Assembly (NCBI GenBank): GCA_029532415.1
Contig: JAQOTA010000034.1
Coordinates: 558,001-622,000 of the forward strand
Source: Marasmius tenuissimus
Taxonomy: Eukaryota > Basidiomycota > Agaricomycetes > Agaricales > Marasmiaceae
Reading direction: 5' to 3'
Length of the DNA stretch: 64,000 nucleotides
The position numbers were made by a program, and so were the translations under genes. The notes beneath the pieces were generated by a model, which searched no databases, was not told where the DNA came from, and saw nothing but the letters and a program-made list of their open reading frames with translations. Shown in pieces: positions 23,372 to 34,396 of this stretch. Position 1 is the stretch's first letter, and every line of letters starts with the position of its first letter.

Positions 23372-24380
23372 TGTGTCGCACCCTTGAAGAGTGGAAAGAT
23401 ACCTTATGATAGTATTTTATGGCAGTCGGATCTACCGTGTACATGAATATGATGCAGCGAGAACCAATGGTGTGCCTCTGCCGAAAACGACCTGCCCTAA
23501 AGAGCGCGTCCGGTCTGCCCACAGCACTACAGCTTCTAATTCAGCCTGCCGTGAATAGTCTGACAACGCTGATATGAGCACTTGAAGGATTGGGTACGCT
23601 CAATACTCCACAGACTCACAATACTGGCCGGATTTTCCACCTCTGTATGACATCTCATCGCCTCTGACCAGCGTGGAGCCTCAAATCAGGCCACATTATG
23701 ATTTCTGATTCTATACATAGTGCGGTTCACGGTCCGGGCTACAGTCGCAGGGGCCTCCAATCATCAATGCCATTCCAGTCAAGACGGTAGGCGCTCCTGA
23801 TAATCATTGTTGAATTTGACTGAAGAGATTCTTGACAATGCACCGTTGGCCTTCGCCTGCCTTCGCTTGCTCAGTGCGATGGAAGCAAATTGCAGTTGCG
23901 ATGAGTATGGAGGAGATTCGCGGCGAAAGCTTCAAGGCGCTCGAAGTAGCGGGTCAACCGTCATGGGACGAGGTAGACGACCTTTGTTAAAATTCTCGGG
24001 GTCAAGACGCCACTATTGAATTCATGAATAGAGATGTCCTCATGACGGCTCCCTGACACGAAGCACGTTCAAGTCGAACTGCTGTGTGCTCCAATCGGCC
24101 AGCCCAGGCTTTCTGGACCGCCTCGTTCCCTCTGGCCGCAAGACGTATACTCCACCTCCATCACAACCAGAAAAAAGGTCGCCGTCCACAGCCGTCTATT
24201 CATCTTGTTTTATCAAAAAGACAGCTGGTGCCTTATCGGCGAGCGTCTCCGATTCCTCCTGAACCCCCTGAAGCAGGGTCCTGGAATGCCCAGAGAGAGA
24301 GCAAGCGAGAAAGTAGTGAGCTCTCCGAACCTTATGTCCGTCCATCTTTTTCTGACAAGCAGCCTGTATCGGTATGAAGG
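23372..24380. other. Spacer between SulP and kinase genes
   Basis: About 1 kb without a firm gene. It contains a 51-codon ATG frame near 23836-23989 (SVRWKQIAVAMSMEEIRGES) and a coding-like stretch near 24130-24300, either of which could be 5' exons of the kinase or chance. No repeat or RNA gene seen. Confidence 0.3.
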
Positions 24381-27068
24381 ATGATTTGCGACGTTCCACA
24401 CTACATCCCCCCGTTCATCTGGGAGTTCTGGTCCTCGAACCTGTGAGTTGTCGGTGGTAGTTCGTCGCGTGCTCGCAATGAATACTTATCACCGAGCAGC
24501 GGCCGAACGCCAGCTGGTTCCACTCCGCCGCCGTTGCATGGATATGATGTCTACTCGGATACCCTCTTCGACGCACGCGATGGAGAGTGCTCCGCGAAAC
24601 GTTCGGTCTTCCATGATCTCAAACAGCTAGAGAAACTCCTTCCCCGTGTTCGCGTAGTATTGGACGTTGCTGAGCGTGCGTTCGAATGCCTAGAAGAAGA
24701 GGCTGAACGCGTTCTGCGCGATATCATCCAGCAAGTCTACAACCCTTCCTCGAAGACCCATAATATCACCGTCAACCGCTCGAAGACCATCATTCTCGCG
24801 AAATTCCTCTCATTTGTGCGGTTTCGCAACAGTGCTATATACAGCGAGATTGTCGACAGTATCAAGCGAGGCCATGTGCCTTTTCGCCGCACTACCCACG
24901 AGAGCTCATCCGCACCCCCACGACGTGCAGGACAAATAATAGACGTCTATCATGACTATATCCAACAAGTCCGTTGCCTGCATCTCCTCAAGACCTTCAT
25001 CAGATTCTTCCAAGCCAGTATTGGGGATGTGACACGCGGCATGTCGGTTGACTTCGAGCTACCTTCCGAGGCCTTATGCCAATCGCTCAATATCCGGCCT
25101 GAGGCATACTCAATGGAAACTCGTTCAGATCCGTGGCTTGAAGTGTTCAAAGTTCATTGCTGGAAGTTTTGTCGGGAGGCGGAATTCTACCTGGGCGTAT
25201 CGTCAGAAGAAGACGGGCAGGAATTCATCCTACCTGATGCCTGCTTCGTCGGTATGGACGAAAGTCAAGAAGGAGATCGAGACGATATGTATGTTTCATT
25301 CAATTGATTGCTGAGGAGAGGTCGTTCTGATAATCACTTATGCAGGGATACCAATGTCTTCTTCCCCATCCTTCCTACTCTCGCATTATACGTTCTCCAA
25401 GGCGAGGAGTCGCTTGAGCCCGGAGATCTGTTTGTTCCCATCGAGGTCGGAGAGGAACTCTATTCTGATATTCACCTACGAAATGCCACGGTTCTTTCGA
25501 CCGTGCCCTACAGCCGCAATCACATGAGGAAACCCTTCACGACTTTCGACCGCTCTACCCCACCCGAAGAGCTGAAGCCTCGTTTGATATCGCCTTCCGA
25601 CTCGCAATCCCCATCTCCAATTCAAGACGGCAGCAAGGGCAAGAGTGTCAGGGGGCCGAGACTTTACTTCTCTTGCCTCTCGTCAATTGCGCGTTCCATC
25701 TCCTCGTACGACTTGTCGAGAGATCGGTGGAAGGCTGATCGTTTTGTGGACTATAGCCATCTGAAGAAGAAATGCAGGCAGAGGTTTCTAATGGAAGGTG
25801 TCACGAAGATGCTTACGGTGAAGGGCGACTTGATGCTCATTGATCTTACTGATGAGGTAGGGGATGCAAAACTACAACGGTGCACAAAACGAACCTGACT
25901 GTTATCTTAGGTTCAGATCGTTGGGAAAGACCCCGTTGCGTGTGGTGCTTTCAGCGATGTGTGGACTGGCAAGTGGTATGATCGGATGGAACGGAAGGAT
26001 CGACGCGTACGTTTCGATGCCGGGAGTTTTCATCCCTTCTATTGACCTTGAACGTTATCGCAGGTTGCAATCAAGTACCTCCGCCAGGTGATGGTACAGA
26101 ACGTTCGCGAGAAGCTCCTCAAGGTGAGGCTATCGTTCCGCTGCCATAGGGAAAGTTCTGATGAAGAAATATACCTCCTGTTTAGCGACTTCAAGAGGAA
26201 ATCCATGTTTGGCATCAACTCTGTCATCGTAACCTCGCGAGTTTGTATGGACTCGTTCAAACCTCCACCAGCATCGGAATGGTTTCGTTGTGGTGTGACA
26301 ACGGAACTGTTTGTCGATATATCAAGGATCATCCGAAGGCCGATAAGCTGATGTTGGTCAGTCAACATACTATATCATTTCACCGATACAGTGACAAACT
26401 GATGTCGAACAATCATTCTCTAAAGGTCATGCAAATTGCCTCCGGCATATCTTATCTACACCATTTAGTGCCACCCGTTGTGCACGGTGACTTGAAAGCC
26501 GTATGTCTCCATGTCATCAACAGTTGGGAGATAGCCTCACCCTCATCTATACCAGGGCAACATACTCATCGACGCGGAAGGACAAGCAATTATCACCGAT
26601 TTCGGGCTGTCGAAGGTCATGGAAGAATGCCCAACATCATTCTTTGCTGGATCTACTCGCTGGATGGCACCTGAACTGGTGCGAGGTCTGATCGAGGACG
26701 ATACGAGCACGAAGCTACCACGAGTGACAACCTATAGCGACGTTTATGCTTTTGCTTCGGTGTGTCTGGAGGTACGTTTTCCGTGATTGCAGACGTGAGC
26801 GTACATGCTGATGATGATTCAGGTCATTACTGGTGAACTGCCTTACCCTCGCCGTTCCAATGACTACCAAGTCACAGTCGACATTCTGCACGGCGTCAAA
26901 CCGTCTCGGGGCGCCTCTGCAATTGGCTGCGAGGAGCTGGGAGTCAAGTCGAGAACTGCTGAGGACGGTCAGGATATTTTGCTCGCGTTCCTGGAGAAAT
27001 GTTGGGACGCTGTTCCTTACTTACGCCCCAAGATGGAGGAGGCGGTTGGATTTTTCACGGGGTTATGA
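24381..27068 (+). CDS. Protein kinase, fungal TKL-like, with long unknown N-terminus
   Basis: Predicted Ser/Thr (tyrosine-kinase-like) kinase of the type expanded in Agaricomycetes. About 480 N-terminal residues carry no domain I know; they are largely helical (DVAERAFECLEEEAERVLRD) with a charged, proline-containing linker. The kinase domain follows in several short exons: Gly-loop region VACGAFSDVWTGKW, catalytic lysine in VAIKYLRQ, catalytic loop VVHGDLKAGNILID, ITDFGLSK, GSTRWMAPEL, and a C-lobe with YSDVYAFASVCLEVITGE. The usual HRD is HGD, typical of this fungal group, so activity is expected. The start at 24381 follows an in-frame stop; a 57-nt intron (24443-24499) is needed early. Exons beyond 25850 are short and boundaries are approximate. 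Ends TGA at 27068. Confidence 0.8.
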
Positions 27069-27535
27069 CTCGTGTGCGATTATTCTTCGAGCACTTATGA
27101 TATGTGGTGGACAATAACGTTTCACGCTCTCGATTCCTAGTTACGAATTTATGACTGACTATCGCTATGACCTGATACCACTGCATTCTACACTACCCTG
27201 TAAGACTTAATTATGTTTGTATTATAGCATCGACTTGTACCGCCTGTAATGACGACCATCATTCGCTCCGAGTGACCTCCAGGCGCGTTTGCAGGCTCAA
27301 AAGATGGGCATTTCCGTATCGTAGGTCCATGTCAGGTCTATTCGACAAGGCGAGAAGCCCAAAGAAGAAAGATACACGATAGAGTCGGATAGCTGAAACA
27401 CTAGAGTACTGTAAGGTCCGTTCAATAAGAAGATAGATTAAGTGACTGTAAGGAATAGCAACGTCGAGTAAATCTTGCATGGACTACAGACAAAGGAGCG
27501 ATAGAACACAGAGGGTCTCGTATCAACTTTTGAGA
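27069..27535. other. Convergent 3' spacer
   Basis: 467 bp between the convergent 3' ends of the kinase and TVP38-like genes. AT-rich, no coding signal; presumably both 3' UTRs. Confidence 0.45.
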
Positions 27536-29613
27536 TCATCTCAAATCAACTGAGTAGCTGGGTGGCGGATGCTGGTGTTGTTGAGTCGACAATCCACCAG
27601 GGATATTAACACTCGATGCATCTGTGGCGTCTCTACGGTCGTGCACGCCAGTGGGATGCCCCAACCCAGGCCCATCGTATACAGATTCACTTCCCATCGC
27701 CGTGTGGTACGACATACCGGTGGGTTCGTACAGGTGCTGACCATGGGGTGGAGAAGGAGTGAACTTGGGCGGTGTCAAAGCCTGAGGAACGGGGCTCGCC
27801 GTGGCGTAGTCATGCTGTATCGGGGGCGAGTGAGGACTCGGAAATGACGGGTTCTGAACTGCGGGGTATGTGTATGGCATAGGCTCGGGAGAGGTAGTGA
27901 GACCAGGAGGGGGGAAGGTTGCCTTTCGCTGAGATTGCCCCGAATAATGTCCGGTCTCCCAACGGACGTCTTCAGTGCTCTGTCGAGGTTGAGCGTTGTA
28001 CGCGTGGAACCCGCGTTGGCGATCGGACCCTTCTGAGGTGACTTCATTGAACTCTAAATCCTCATCTTTCGAGTATCCATAGGCGTTGATGGCACGTTGG
28101 GGTTGAGGGGCGTGAACGTTTCCAAATTGAGCTTCAGTTGAGAGCTTGTTCGAGGCGGTAAGTGGGATGTAGGATTCGGACTCGTTCGGGTTAAAGACGT
28201 TCGAATCGTTGCTTTCGGTATGGTACATGGACACAGGGCCTCCCCGAGCCAGTTTGGCTTGTCTATAATAGGTAGTGATGTGATGAGAAACTTGGAGGGA
28301 AAGGAGACCCAAGGCAATGTACTGACCGTGCTTTCCTCCTCTGGTAGATAATCTCGGGCTTCGCCTTGTTCATTTGTCGTAATATGTACCACGCTGCAGC
28401 CACAGTAACAACAAAGGTAATGGCGAGCACGACCCTCGATATAATGCGAGATTTGCTGTCCTGATTTTCACCTTCGAGAATGACCCCAAGGTAGACGGTA
28501 ATAAGCTGTTTGGGCATCGAAAGTATTGCCGCAAGCGAGAAGACAAATATTCCCATTCCGCATGTTGAGAAAACGGCAGTCGTGACTTTCGGAACAGGTC
28601 AGGCAACAGTCAGCATGGAAGCTTTGCGCACGACGTACAGTGACCCGGTATGGCACTCAATCTCACTATGAGAGCGATCCTGAATCCTCCATCTCTCACA
28701 ACCTTGGCCAGACAGGCGTACGAGATTTTGGTCTTTTCCAGCTTTTCTCCTCGAGCGGAACAGCAGTACTTAAAGGCGCTAGGGTGCGGGTAGGTCAATC
28801 AAGAGTCGGTGAACAAGGGACTCGGCACTCACTAGAAGTTTCCCACCTCACCCAAAAAAGTTCCAGCAGCGACGATACCAAATCCTATCCAGAGACCCCA
28901 GACCAATCCACACAGTATCGCGACAATTTCATGACCAAACAACTGGTGAAATGGTCAGCCCATGTAGAGTGTATGCAGAACTGACAGAGAAGACACACTG
29001 GAGGAAAAGAGATGACAAAAAGCACCGCAATGGGTATCACCCATCCCCAGGATTTCCTGATGGCAATAAAGTAAGCGTCAAGACCGACGGAAGATGCACA
29101 AAATCAGGACGTACTCTTGCAACGTTCGAGTTACGGGAGTTAACCATCCTACGATTTGCTCGTGGTAGATGGTGACCAGTGCAGTAATAACGAGAATGAC
29201 GGTGAGGATAATGTAGTACCCTGAAACGGGTTCAAGCAACCGTATATTCAGCGCCCAAGAAAATAAGTCAAGAATCCAAAGCTTCATTTAGCAAACGCAC
29301 ATGTCCATTCTTTCCGAATCCAAAACCGCCAATTTCCAATCGTTCTCCAGTCGATAGCGCCGGATTTGAGCTCTTTGGCCTCACTGGGAGTCGGACTGGG
29401 GGTCCTTGTTGGATTCGGTTGACTGTGCAATCGCGCATCGTTCTGTGCCCTATTCGTAGGATTCAAGTTGACATCCGAAGTCCAGTGTCCTGCTGGAGTA
29501 GATGGTTTGTCATAGTGATAATTCGATTGTGGTGGGTACATGTTCTGTGCAGGCTGGGGATGATGCTGATGTGGTGGGTCGTAACCGGGACCCTGAGAGG
29601 GGCTAACAATCAT
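27536..29613 (-). CDS. TVP38: TVP38/TMEM64-family (SNARE-associated, DedA-like) membrane protein
   Basis: Golgi/late-secretory multi-pass membrane protein; members of this superfamily are linked to lipid scrambling and vesicle traffic. The N-terminal ~85 residues are disordered, then the family entry motif DWRTIGNWRFWIRKEW. Core segments are YYIILTVILVITALVTIY, the DedA signature region LCGLVWGLWIGFGIVAAGTF with GEVGNF just after, FRIALIVRLSAIPGH, FSLAAILSMPKQLITVYLGV and a last helix RVVLAITFVVTVAAAWYILR. A long disordered C-terminus rich in Pro/Gln/His ends YSVDLR. Several small introns interrupt the core. The start ATG at 29613 is the first in frame. Family assignment is firm; the Tvp38 symbol is by family resemblance. 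Confidence 0.85.
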
Positions 29614-30284
29614 CTCAAGTAAGAGATAATGATGTTTGGTTCTCTTCTTGTCAATGAAAATTCAAAGATCCAGCTAGAATGGGTATCGCAAGTTGATGGA
29701 AGGTTTGGGTATCGTCGTGGTGGAGGAGCGCAGCAGGCCTTAGATATACTGTACAGCCTTCAGGTGGCTAAATATAAGTAAAACAAAGGCATCATCATTC
29801 TCGCAATGCAACCGCAGTACTTATGTACAGCACGACTTCGATATCATTGATGTAACACAGCTGGGGCCAAAACTTATTTTGTTGCGGAATATGAAGCAAT
29901 AATATGTCGCCTGGCTTTCCAGTGAGTATTTTCGCTACCAAATATGCGGAATCCAATTCAATTTCGACTATTTCCAGCCTGAATATGTGTTGAACTGTGA
30001 GGCGTCATATTTTTCTGGCATATTTCCGTGCAAAAATAATATTCACGCCCAGCTGTGTAATAGCTGAAGCAGTGAGGTGGGGCCGAACTTGGACGATAAC
30101 CTCAAATCATGGGGAGTGACTTCCAATCTCAATCCCAGCCGACTCAGAAGACCAAGCGTGGACGGACTGGTTCTTGTACCTCTCAGGGTAGCGACATGAC
30201 GACCACCTCAGAGCCGACATTGCACACGGTGAGAAAAGGAGTGTACGGCCGACGAGCACAAAGCTCTTGTACGGTGATTAGAAT
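29614..30284. other. AT-rich spacer with short inverted motifs
   Basis: About 670 bp without a gene. Between ~29870 and ~30070 the sequence is AT-rich with several copies of a GGAATATG / CATATTTCC-like motif in both orientations, which could be a degraded small mobile element or simple AT-rich promoter DNA. Not resolved. Confidence 0.3.
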
Positions 30285-30853
30285 CTAAGTACTTTGTGCG
30301 GCCTTGGATCGAAGTCCCGAATTTAAGCTCGAACTACGGCTGACAGTCCCTCCCTCCCGAGAGAACGACTCGCATATCCATATCAGCCACTTGCTGGTGG
30401 GACACCCATGCACATCTGTACCCAAAGGTTGCAGAGACAGGTTGGTCCGGTGCTCGCCGCTTATCGTATAACGAGCACTACCTATCGCTGACCTGAGGTT
30501 CCTGTGCAACGAACAGTGCCCCCGGCCTCGCGCTCGTAAAGGAGCCAAAATCGCGCAAGCCCAGAGGGCGGAACCTGAATACCAGGATCCATTCCTTGGT
30601 GGGTGACCACAGTTCTACCTACCTTTGAAACGTAGTCGGGCGTCCTCCAGATCGTCACTGTGGGTTCGACCGAAAGCTCGTTCCGCGCCTGGTCTTGGCG
30701 GACATTTAGAGCACGATTTTGACCACCAATATGTTCCTGTAAAACGAAATTCGAAGCCCGAATCGTCGATGTCTGGTTTCCGCTTGCAGCAACTTGTGGA
30801 GCCAGCACAAATAAGGTGGCTATCAGCAAAACCAGGAGGTGAGCATAGACCAT
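30285..30853 (-). CDS. Putative small secreted protein
   Basis: Not recognised. ATG at 30853 starts a classic signal peptide (MVYAHLLVLLIATLFVLA, then PQVAAS), followed by a hydrophilic mature part with an N-glycosylation sequon (NQTS). The first exon runs to about 30505 (ending RCTGTS) and is joined, through an intron of about 77 nt from gtcagc to gtacag, to a second exon coding DVHGCPTSKWLIWICES and ending SKAAQST with TAG at 30285. About 160 residues, few cysteines. If the intron is not removed, the protein stops shortly after the junction. A small secreted protein, effector-like only in the loose sense of size and signal peptide. Confidence 0.4.
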
Positions 30854-31469
30854 GGAAGGGAGGGATGACACCAAGCACGCGTCACAGTTTATAGTCGGAA
30901 ATATATCTCCGAGCGACCGAGATTCTTCCGGAAGCCTAGGAGAGAGGTGAAATGTCCAACGTGATATGCTTACCTGTCGATTGACAACCCGTGTCCAATA
31001 GCCACCACCTCAAACAAACCAAGTCGCCGTTGAATGAGATTTCCACCATGGCCCACACCGATGCTACTATCGTTCCGTCGCAAGCTGGGATTTGAATGGT
31101 GCAGAGCCTCAGTCAGAAGTCTACGGTGCACATGTGCCGACATCATGTGGATGCATAGCTGCCTGAGTCAAGATCGAGTCGAGGTTGAGTTCTGTGAGCT
31201 TGCATGGGTCGACTTCTGTTTGATCTGGGACTGGATGCAATCGGTGCGAAATGGTTAAGCCCCCATACTAACGGCACTCGCCGATTGCGTTGAAGGCAAA
31301 ACCGTTGAGTGACGGTGGCATCCTCAGTTGCTCGGGGGTCGCGAATATCAAAACAATTGACTACCGGTTTATGAAGGTATACGCTAGCCACATCTTGAAT
31401 AAACGTAGCACAGATTTCTGAATAAATTCTCGAACGAAACACCAGGAAAAGGATCTGGTGGACACACAC
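30854..31469. other. Spacer, promoter of the secreted-protein gene
   Basis: 616 bp between two minus-strand genes. It includes an AT-rich tract near 30885-30910 just upstream of the secreted-protein start. No gene or repeat supported. Confidence 0.4.
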
Positions 31470-32578
31470 TTAGTTATCAATAGAATACCCCACATCTCCC
31501 GCCTTCTTTTGGAGTATTAACAACCGTTCAAGCATCGCTTTTCCTCTTTCATCGAGCTGGTTTCTGAACCTCTCTTCTTGCATCCAAGTCAGACCATGTT
31601 GTAAAATATTCCTAGCGCGCCCGGTTCCACTACGAGAGTCGCCAATCGTCCCATGGAGAGTCGCGCGTTGGCGCTCGTTATCGTATGTGGCACAGTGGAG
31701 GATATTGGAGTTGTAAAACACAGTCTCTCCAGCTGGTATGTGGGATGGATTAGCAACAGAGACAAAGGACGTTGGTGGCAGAAACCTGCGTTTGAGTGTG
31801 ACTTGAATAGCCCCGGGCATATCAAACGGGTCCCTGGGGGCGTCCATTGTAGTCGAATGAAGTCGTTGTTCTTCTGTGCGGGGAGTCAAATGAGAGCCCG
31901 GAACGACATATAAGCAGCTGTCTTCGTATAGAGCGCTATGGAGGAGGTATTAGGTATGTGCGTTCAGAATCGGTGAAGAAGTTTGGCGCACGTATTCCAT
32001 TGAACCTATCCTCTAAGAGTATAAGGTACTCAAATGATTCAATAGCAAATGCACTCACCCCGCTACTGGTCCAGGCTCCCAGGGCTTTACGCTCCTCTTC
32101 CTCTGTCGCATCTCCCTTCACATCATCCCTATGCCATCTCAAAGCGAACTTGTGATCTTTGGGATTGATTAGTAGGTTGAAAAGTTCTGTCGTGAAGGGA
32201 ATTAGTCCTTCTGTACCACGTTGTGAGGCTGCTTTAGTATCTACCCATCTGCATATCCTCCGGCTTACACTGTAGTAGCTTCCCAGCAGCACCGACTAGT
32301 GCGTCCGATGAATACCATTTCGCAAAGATGCTCGCTGGTGGGCCCAGATCAGGGTGCATAAGATGTTGAACTCCCCAGGAATCCGGGTTCTCGCTGTCGT
32401 ATGGTGGAAATTGTTTCCCGACGACGCGCCGATGTGGCCAATGGCCGTTTCTGGTCCGATCCACGACGGCATCGCAAGTGCTTTGAAGGGCCTCCATTTC
32501 AGTTGGGGATACGAGGCCTGGAACAACCACAAAGCCTTGAGAGTCGTAGGCATCCTTGATTGACGTCGTGGAAGACAT
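31470..32578 (-). CDS. Phytanoyl-CoA dioxygenase (PhyH)-family oxygenase
   Basis: Fe(II)/2-oxoglutarate-dependent dioxygenase fold, about 300 residues, cytosolic or peroxisomal. Starts MSSTTSIKDAYDSQGFVVVP. The first metal pair is seen in LRWHRDDV (H-x-D), the distal histidine in YNSNILHCATYD, and the 2-oxoglutarate-binding arginine in ERQRATLHG. Splicing requires a 14-nt micro-exon (31992-32005) whose addition restores the family string VQWNTALYEDSCLYVVPGSH. Ends AGDVGYSIDN. Native substrate unknown; fungal members include housekeeping and secondary-metabolism enzymes. It lies downstream of, and co-directional with, AUR1. Confidence 0.82.
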
Positions 32579-32856
32579 TGAAAGAGTTGGTGGTCAGTTG
32601 ATGATGGTAGTTCATGATCATGCGCGATGGGCGCCAAAAAACTGGAAGCACACAATGGATCTCGTTTCAGTGCCCATTGGCCACAAACAAAGTGTAGGTA
32701 GGGGTAGTGCATCGTGAATTAATGACACAATATGCGGATTACAATGTGAATAGGTATATATCGTGGGTGAAGGTGAAGTCTAGAAATGCCATGTACCCAA
32801 GCAACGTCGTCATCCCTTCTAGATCCTGCCATTCTCTCATCTCAATTCTTCGTCCT

Positions 32857-34206
32857 CTAAACCCTGCCCAGGCGACTAGCAGACCTGCTGGAGCTTCCCT
32901 CAGCTGCCAGCTCTGCAGGAGCAATAGTAGGGCTCCACCCTTCTTCACCAGTCCGTCGATCAGAGTCCGAACGTATCAGCCTCGCGATTGACGCAGTATG
33001 TCGATGGCCCTTTCGTTCATTAGACTGGGAACGTGAAGCCTTCGAGCCTGGGCGACGAATTTCCTGCGGATCCTCCTCTTCATCAGAGCTCAGCTCGAAA
33101 TCGGCTGCAGCTGCAACTTCAGAAAGGATCCCACGGTTCAACGAGGAGGATGACGGAGCCTCGAGGTCGTAAATGGCATATTTGGATCTCTGGGTGCCCA
33201 TCCTGTGAGCGTTTCCCGGGAGACCGGTGGGAGGGGCGGTAGCTGCGGATGGGTGCTTCAACTCGTCTGGGAGGAACACGTAAAAGAACGCTGTTGCCAT
33301 GCACGCTCCCCCGACGACATCCACGAGGTAGTGGTGGGTCAGATACATGGTGGCCCAGTAAAGGATACCAGCATAGCCCCAAGCATATTTCGTGGTCTGA
33401 GGAAAGAAATGGGAGAGGAACAAAGCCTCGAGTGTCGCGGCGCCAGAGTGTAAACTTGGGAAAGCACCGAAAACTAACGGCGAGTTCGTGAACGCCGTGG
33501 TATACCCGTTCTGATGAAACATCTTGTCGATTCTGATGAGTCCACCTGGGGAACCTTTAATGTCGTAGTTGGCCGGTGTAAGTCCGTAGACTAACTCGTA
33601 CCACGGAGCAGCGCAGGGGAAGATGAGTTGAAGCAGGACGCCGGAAAGCATCAGATACCCCAACGTACTTGACCAGAGGTGAAGCACGCTCTTGTGTCTG
33701 AAGAGCCAGACAAAAATCGCGAGGATGAAGGGAAGAGAATAGTGCAATACACCGTAGGGGAACCACGCGATTGCATCAAGGATAGGGTGGGTGAACCGGG
33801 TAAGAATGTCGCTAATATTTGCACCGTATAGGACCGATTCTAATGTCGGTAGTAGTACCACTGATATGTTGGGCCTCCAATTGGAAGGGAGGAACCTCGA
33901 ACTGAAGAAAGAGAGGAGATAGGTCAAGACGGGTAGCGCGGGCATTAGGAATTGGGATGTCAATGGAATGAATAGTCCAAGTGTGAATAGGGCCACTGCA
34001 ATAAATTTGAGGAGAATGGGTACTGGAAGGAGATAAATCCAGAATGAGGCAAGGGTGAGGTGGAATGCGTAGATTGAGTCGGCCCATGTAAATTCGTGTT
34101 GTTGTAGTTTGTGCAAACGATCTTTTGGATCAAGAGACTTTTCAAGGCGCCCAATAGCACCTGTTAGGGCCACCTTAAGAGTCTGAAGCATCCCTGAGAG
34201 CGCCAT
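32857..34206 (-). CDS. AUR1: Inositol phosphorylceramide synthase (AUR1)
   Basis: Golgi membrane enzyme that transfers phosphoinositol from phosphatidylinositol to ceramide; the target of aureobasidin A. Single exon of 449 codons. Multiple hydrophobic helices occupy residues ~40-320. The catalytic PAP2-like triad region is visible: FGAFPSLHSGAATLEA (first His) and YLTHHYLVDVVGG (second His and Asp). Other family stretches are ANYDIKGSPGGLIRID and CAAPWYELVYG. The C-terminal ~125 residues are cytosolic, Ser-rich and disordered, longer than the enzyme core requires. The lack of introns contrasts with its neighbours. It shares a 190-bp promoter with the divergent AT-hook protein gene. Confidence 0.93.
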   Translation of the reverse strand: MALSGMLQTLKVALTGAIGRLEKSLDPKDRLHKLQQHEFTWADSIYAFHLTLASFWIYLLPVPILLKFIAVALFTLGLFIPLTSQFLMPALPVLTYLLSFFSSRFLPSNWRPNISVVLLPTLESVLYGANISDILTRFTHPILDAIAWFPYGVLHYSLPFILAIFVWLFRHKSVLHLWSSTLGYLMLSGVLLQLIFPCAAPWYELVYGLTPANYDIKGSPGGLIRIDKMFHQNGYTTAFTNSPLVFGAFPSLHSGAATLEALFLSHFFPQTTKYAWGYAGILYWATMYLTHHYLVDVVGGACMATAFFYVFLPDELKHPSAATAPPTGLPGNAHRMGTQRSKYAIYDLEAPSSSSLNRGILSEVAAAADFELSSDEEEDPQEIRRPGSKASRSQSNERKGHRHTASIARLIRSDSDRRTGEEGWSPTIAPAELAAEGSSSRSASRLGRV

Positions 34207-34396
34207 GACTCCTCAAAAAAGGGACCAGTCCGAGTCGAGATGGAGGGAAGAGCCAAAGACGACGGCCGTGACGGAGCGTGACGTGACACGGACTAGCGCG
34301 GGCCGTTACTGACGCGTGAGATCGCGTAAGCGCGTTACACTGAGGCTGTGACAGACGTGTGACATTCGTTCTGGACGTGGTTCGTTCTCCTCCACG
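34207..34396. promoter_or_regulatory. Bidirectional promoter of AUR1 and AT-hook gene
   Basis: 190 bp between divergent start codons. Contains a cluster of GTGAC pentamers (ccGTGACgg, cGTGACGTGACac, ctGTGACag, tGTGACatt) and an ACGCGT hexamer (MCB-like) within ctgacgcgtgag. The same pentamer cluster occurs in the CFIm25 divergent promoter. Motifs are seen; the shared regulation is inferred. Confidence 0.5.

Noticed and set aside
29870..30070. Possible MITE from repeated GGAATATG/CATATTTCC motifs
   Set aside because: No clear terminal inverted repeat or target duplication; simple AT-richness is enough to explain it.
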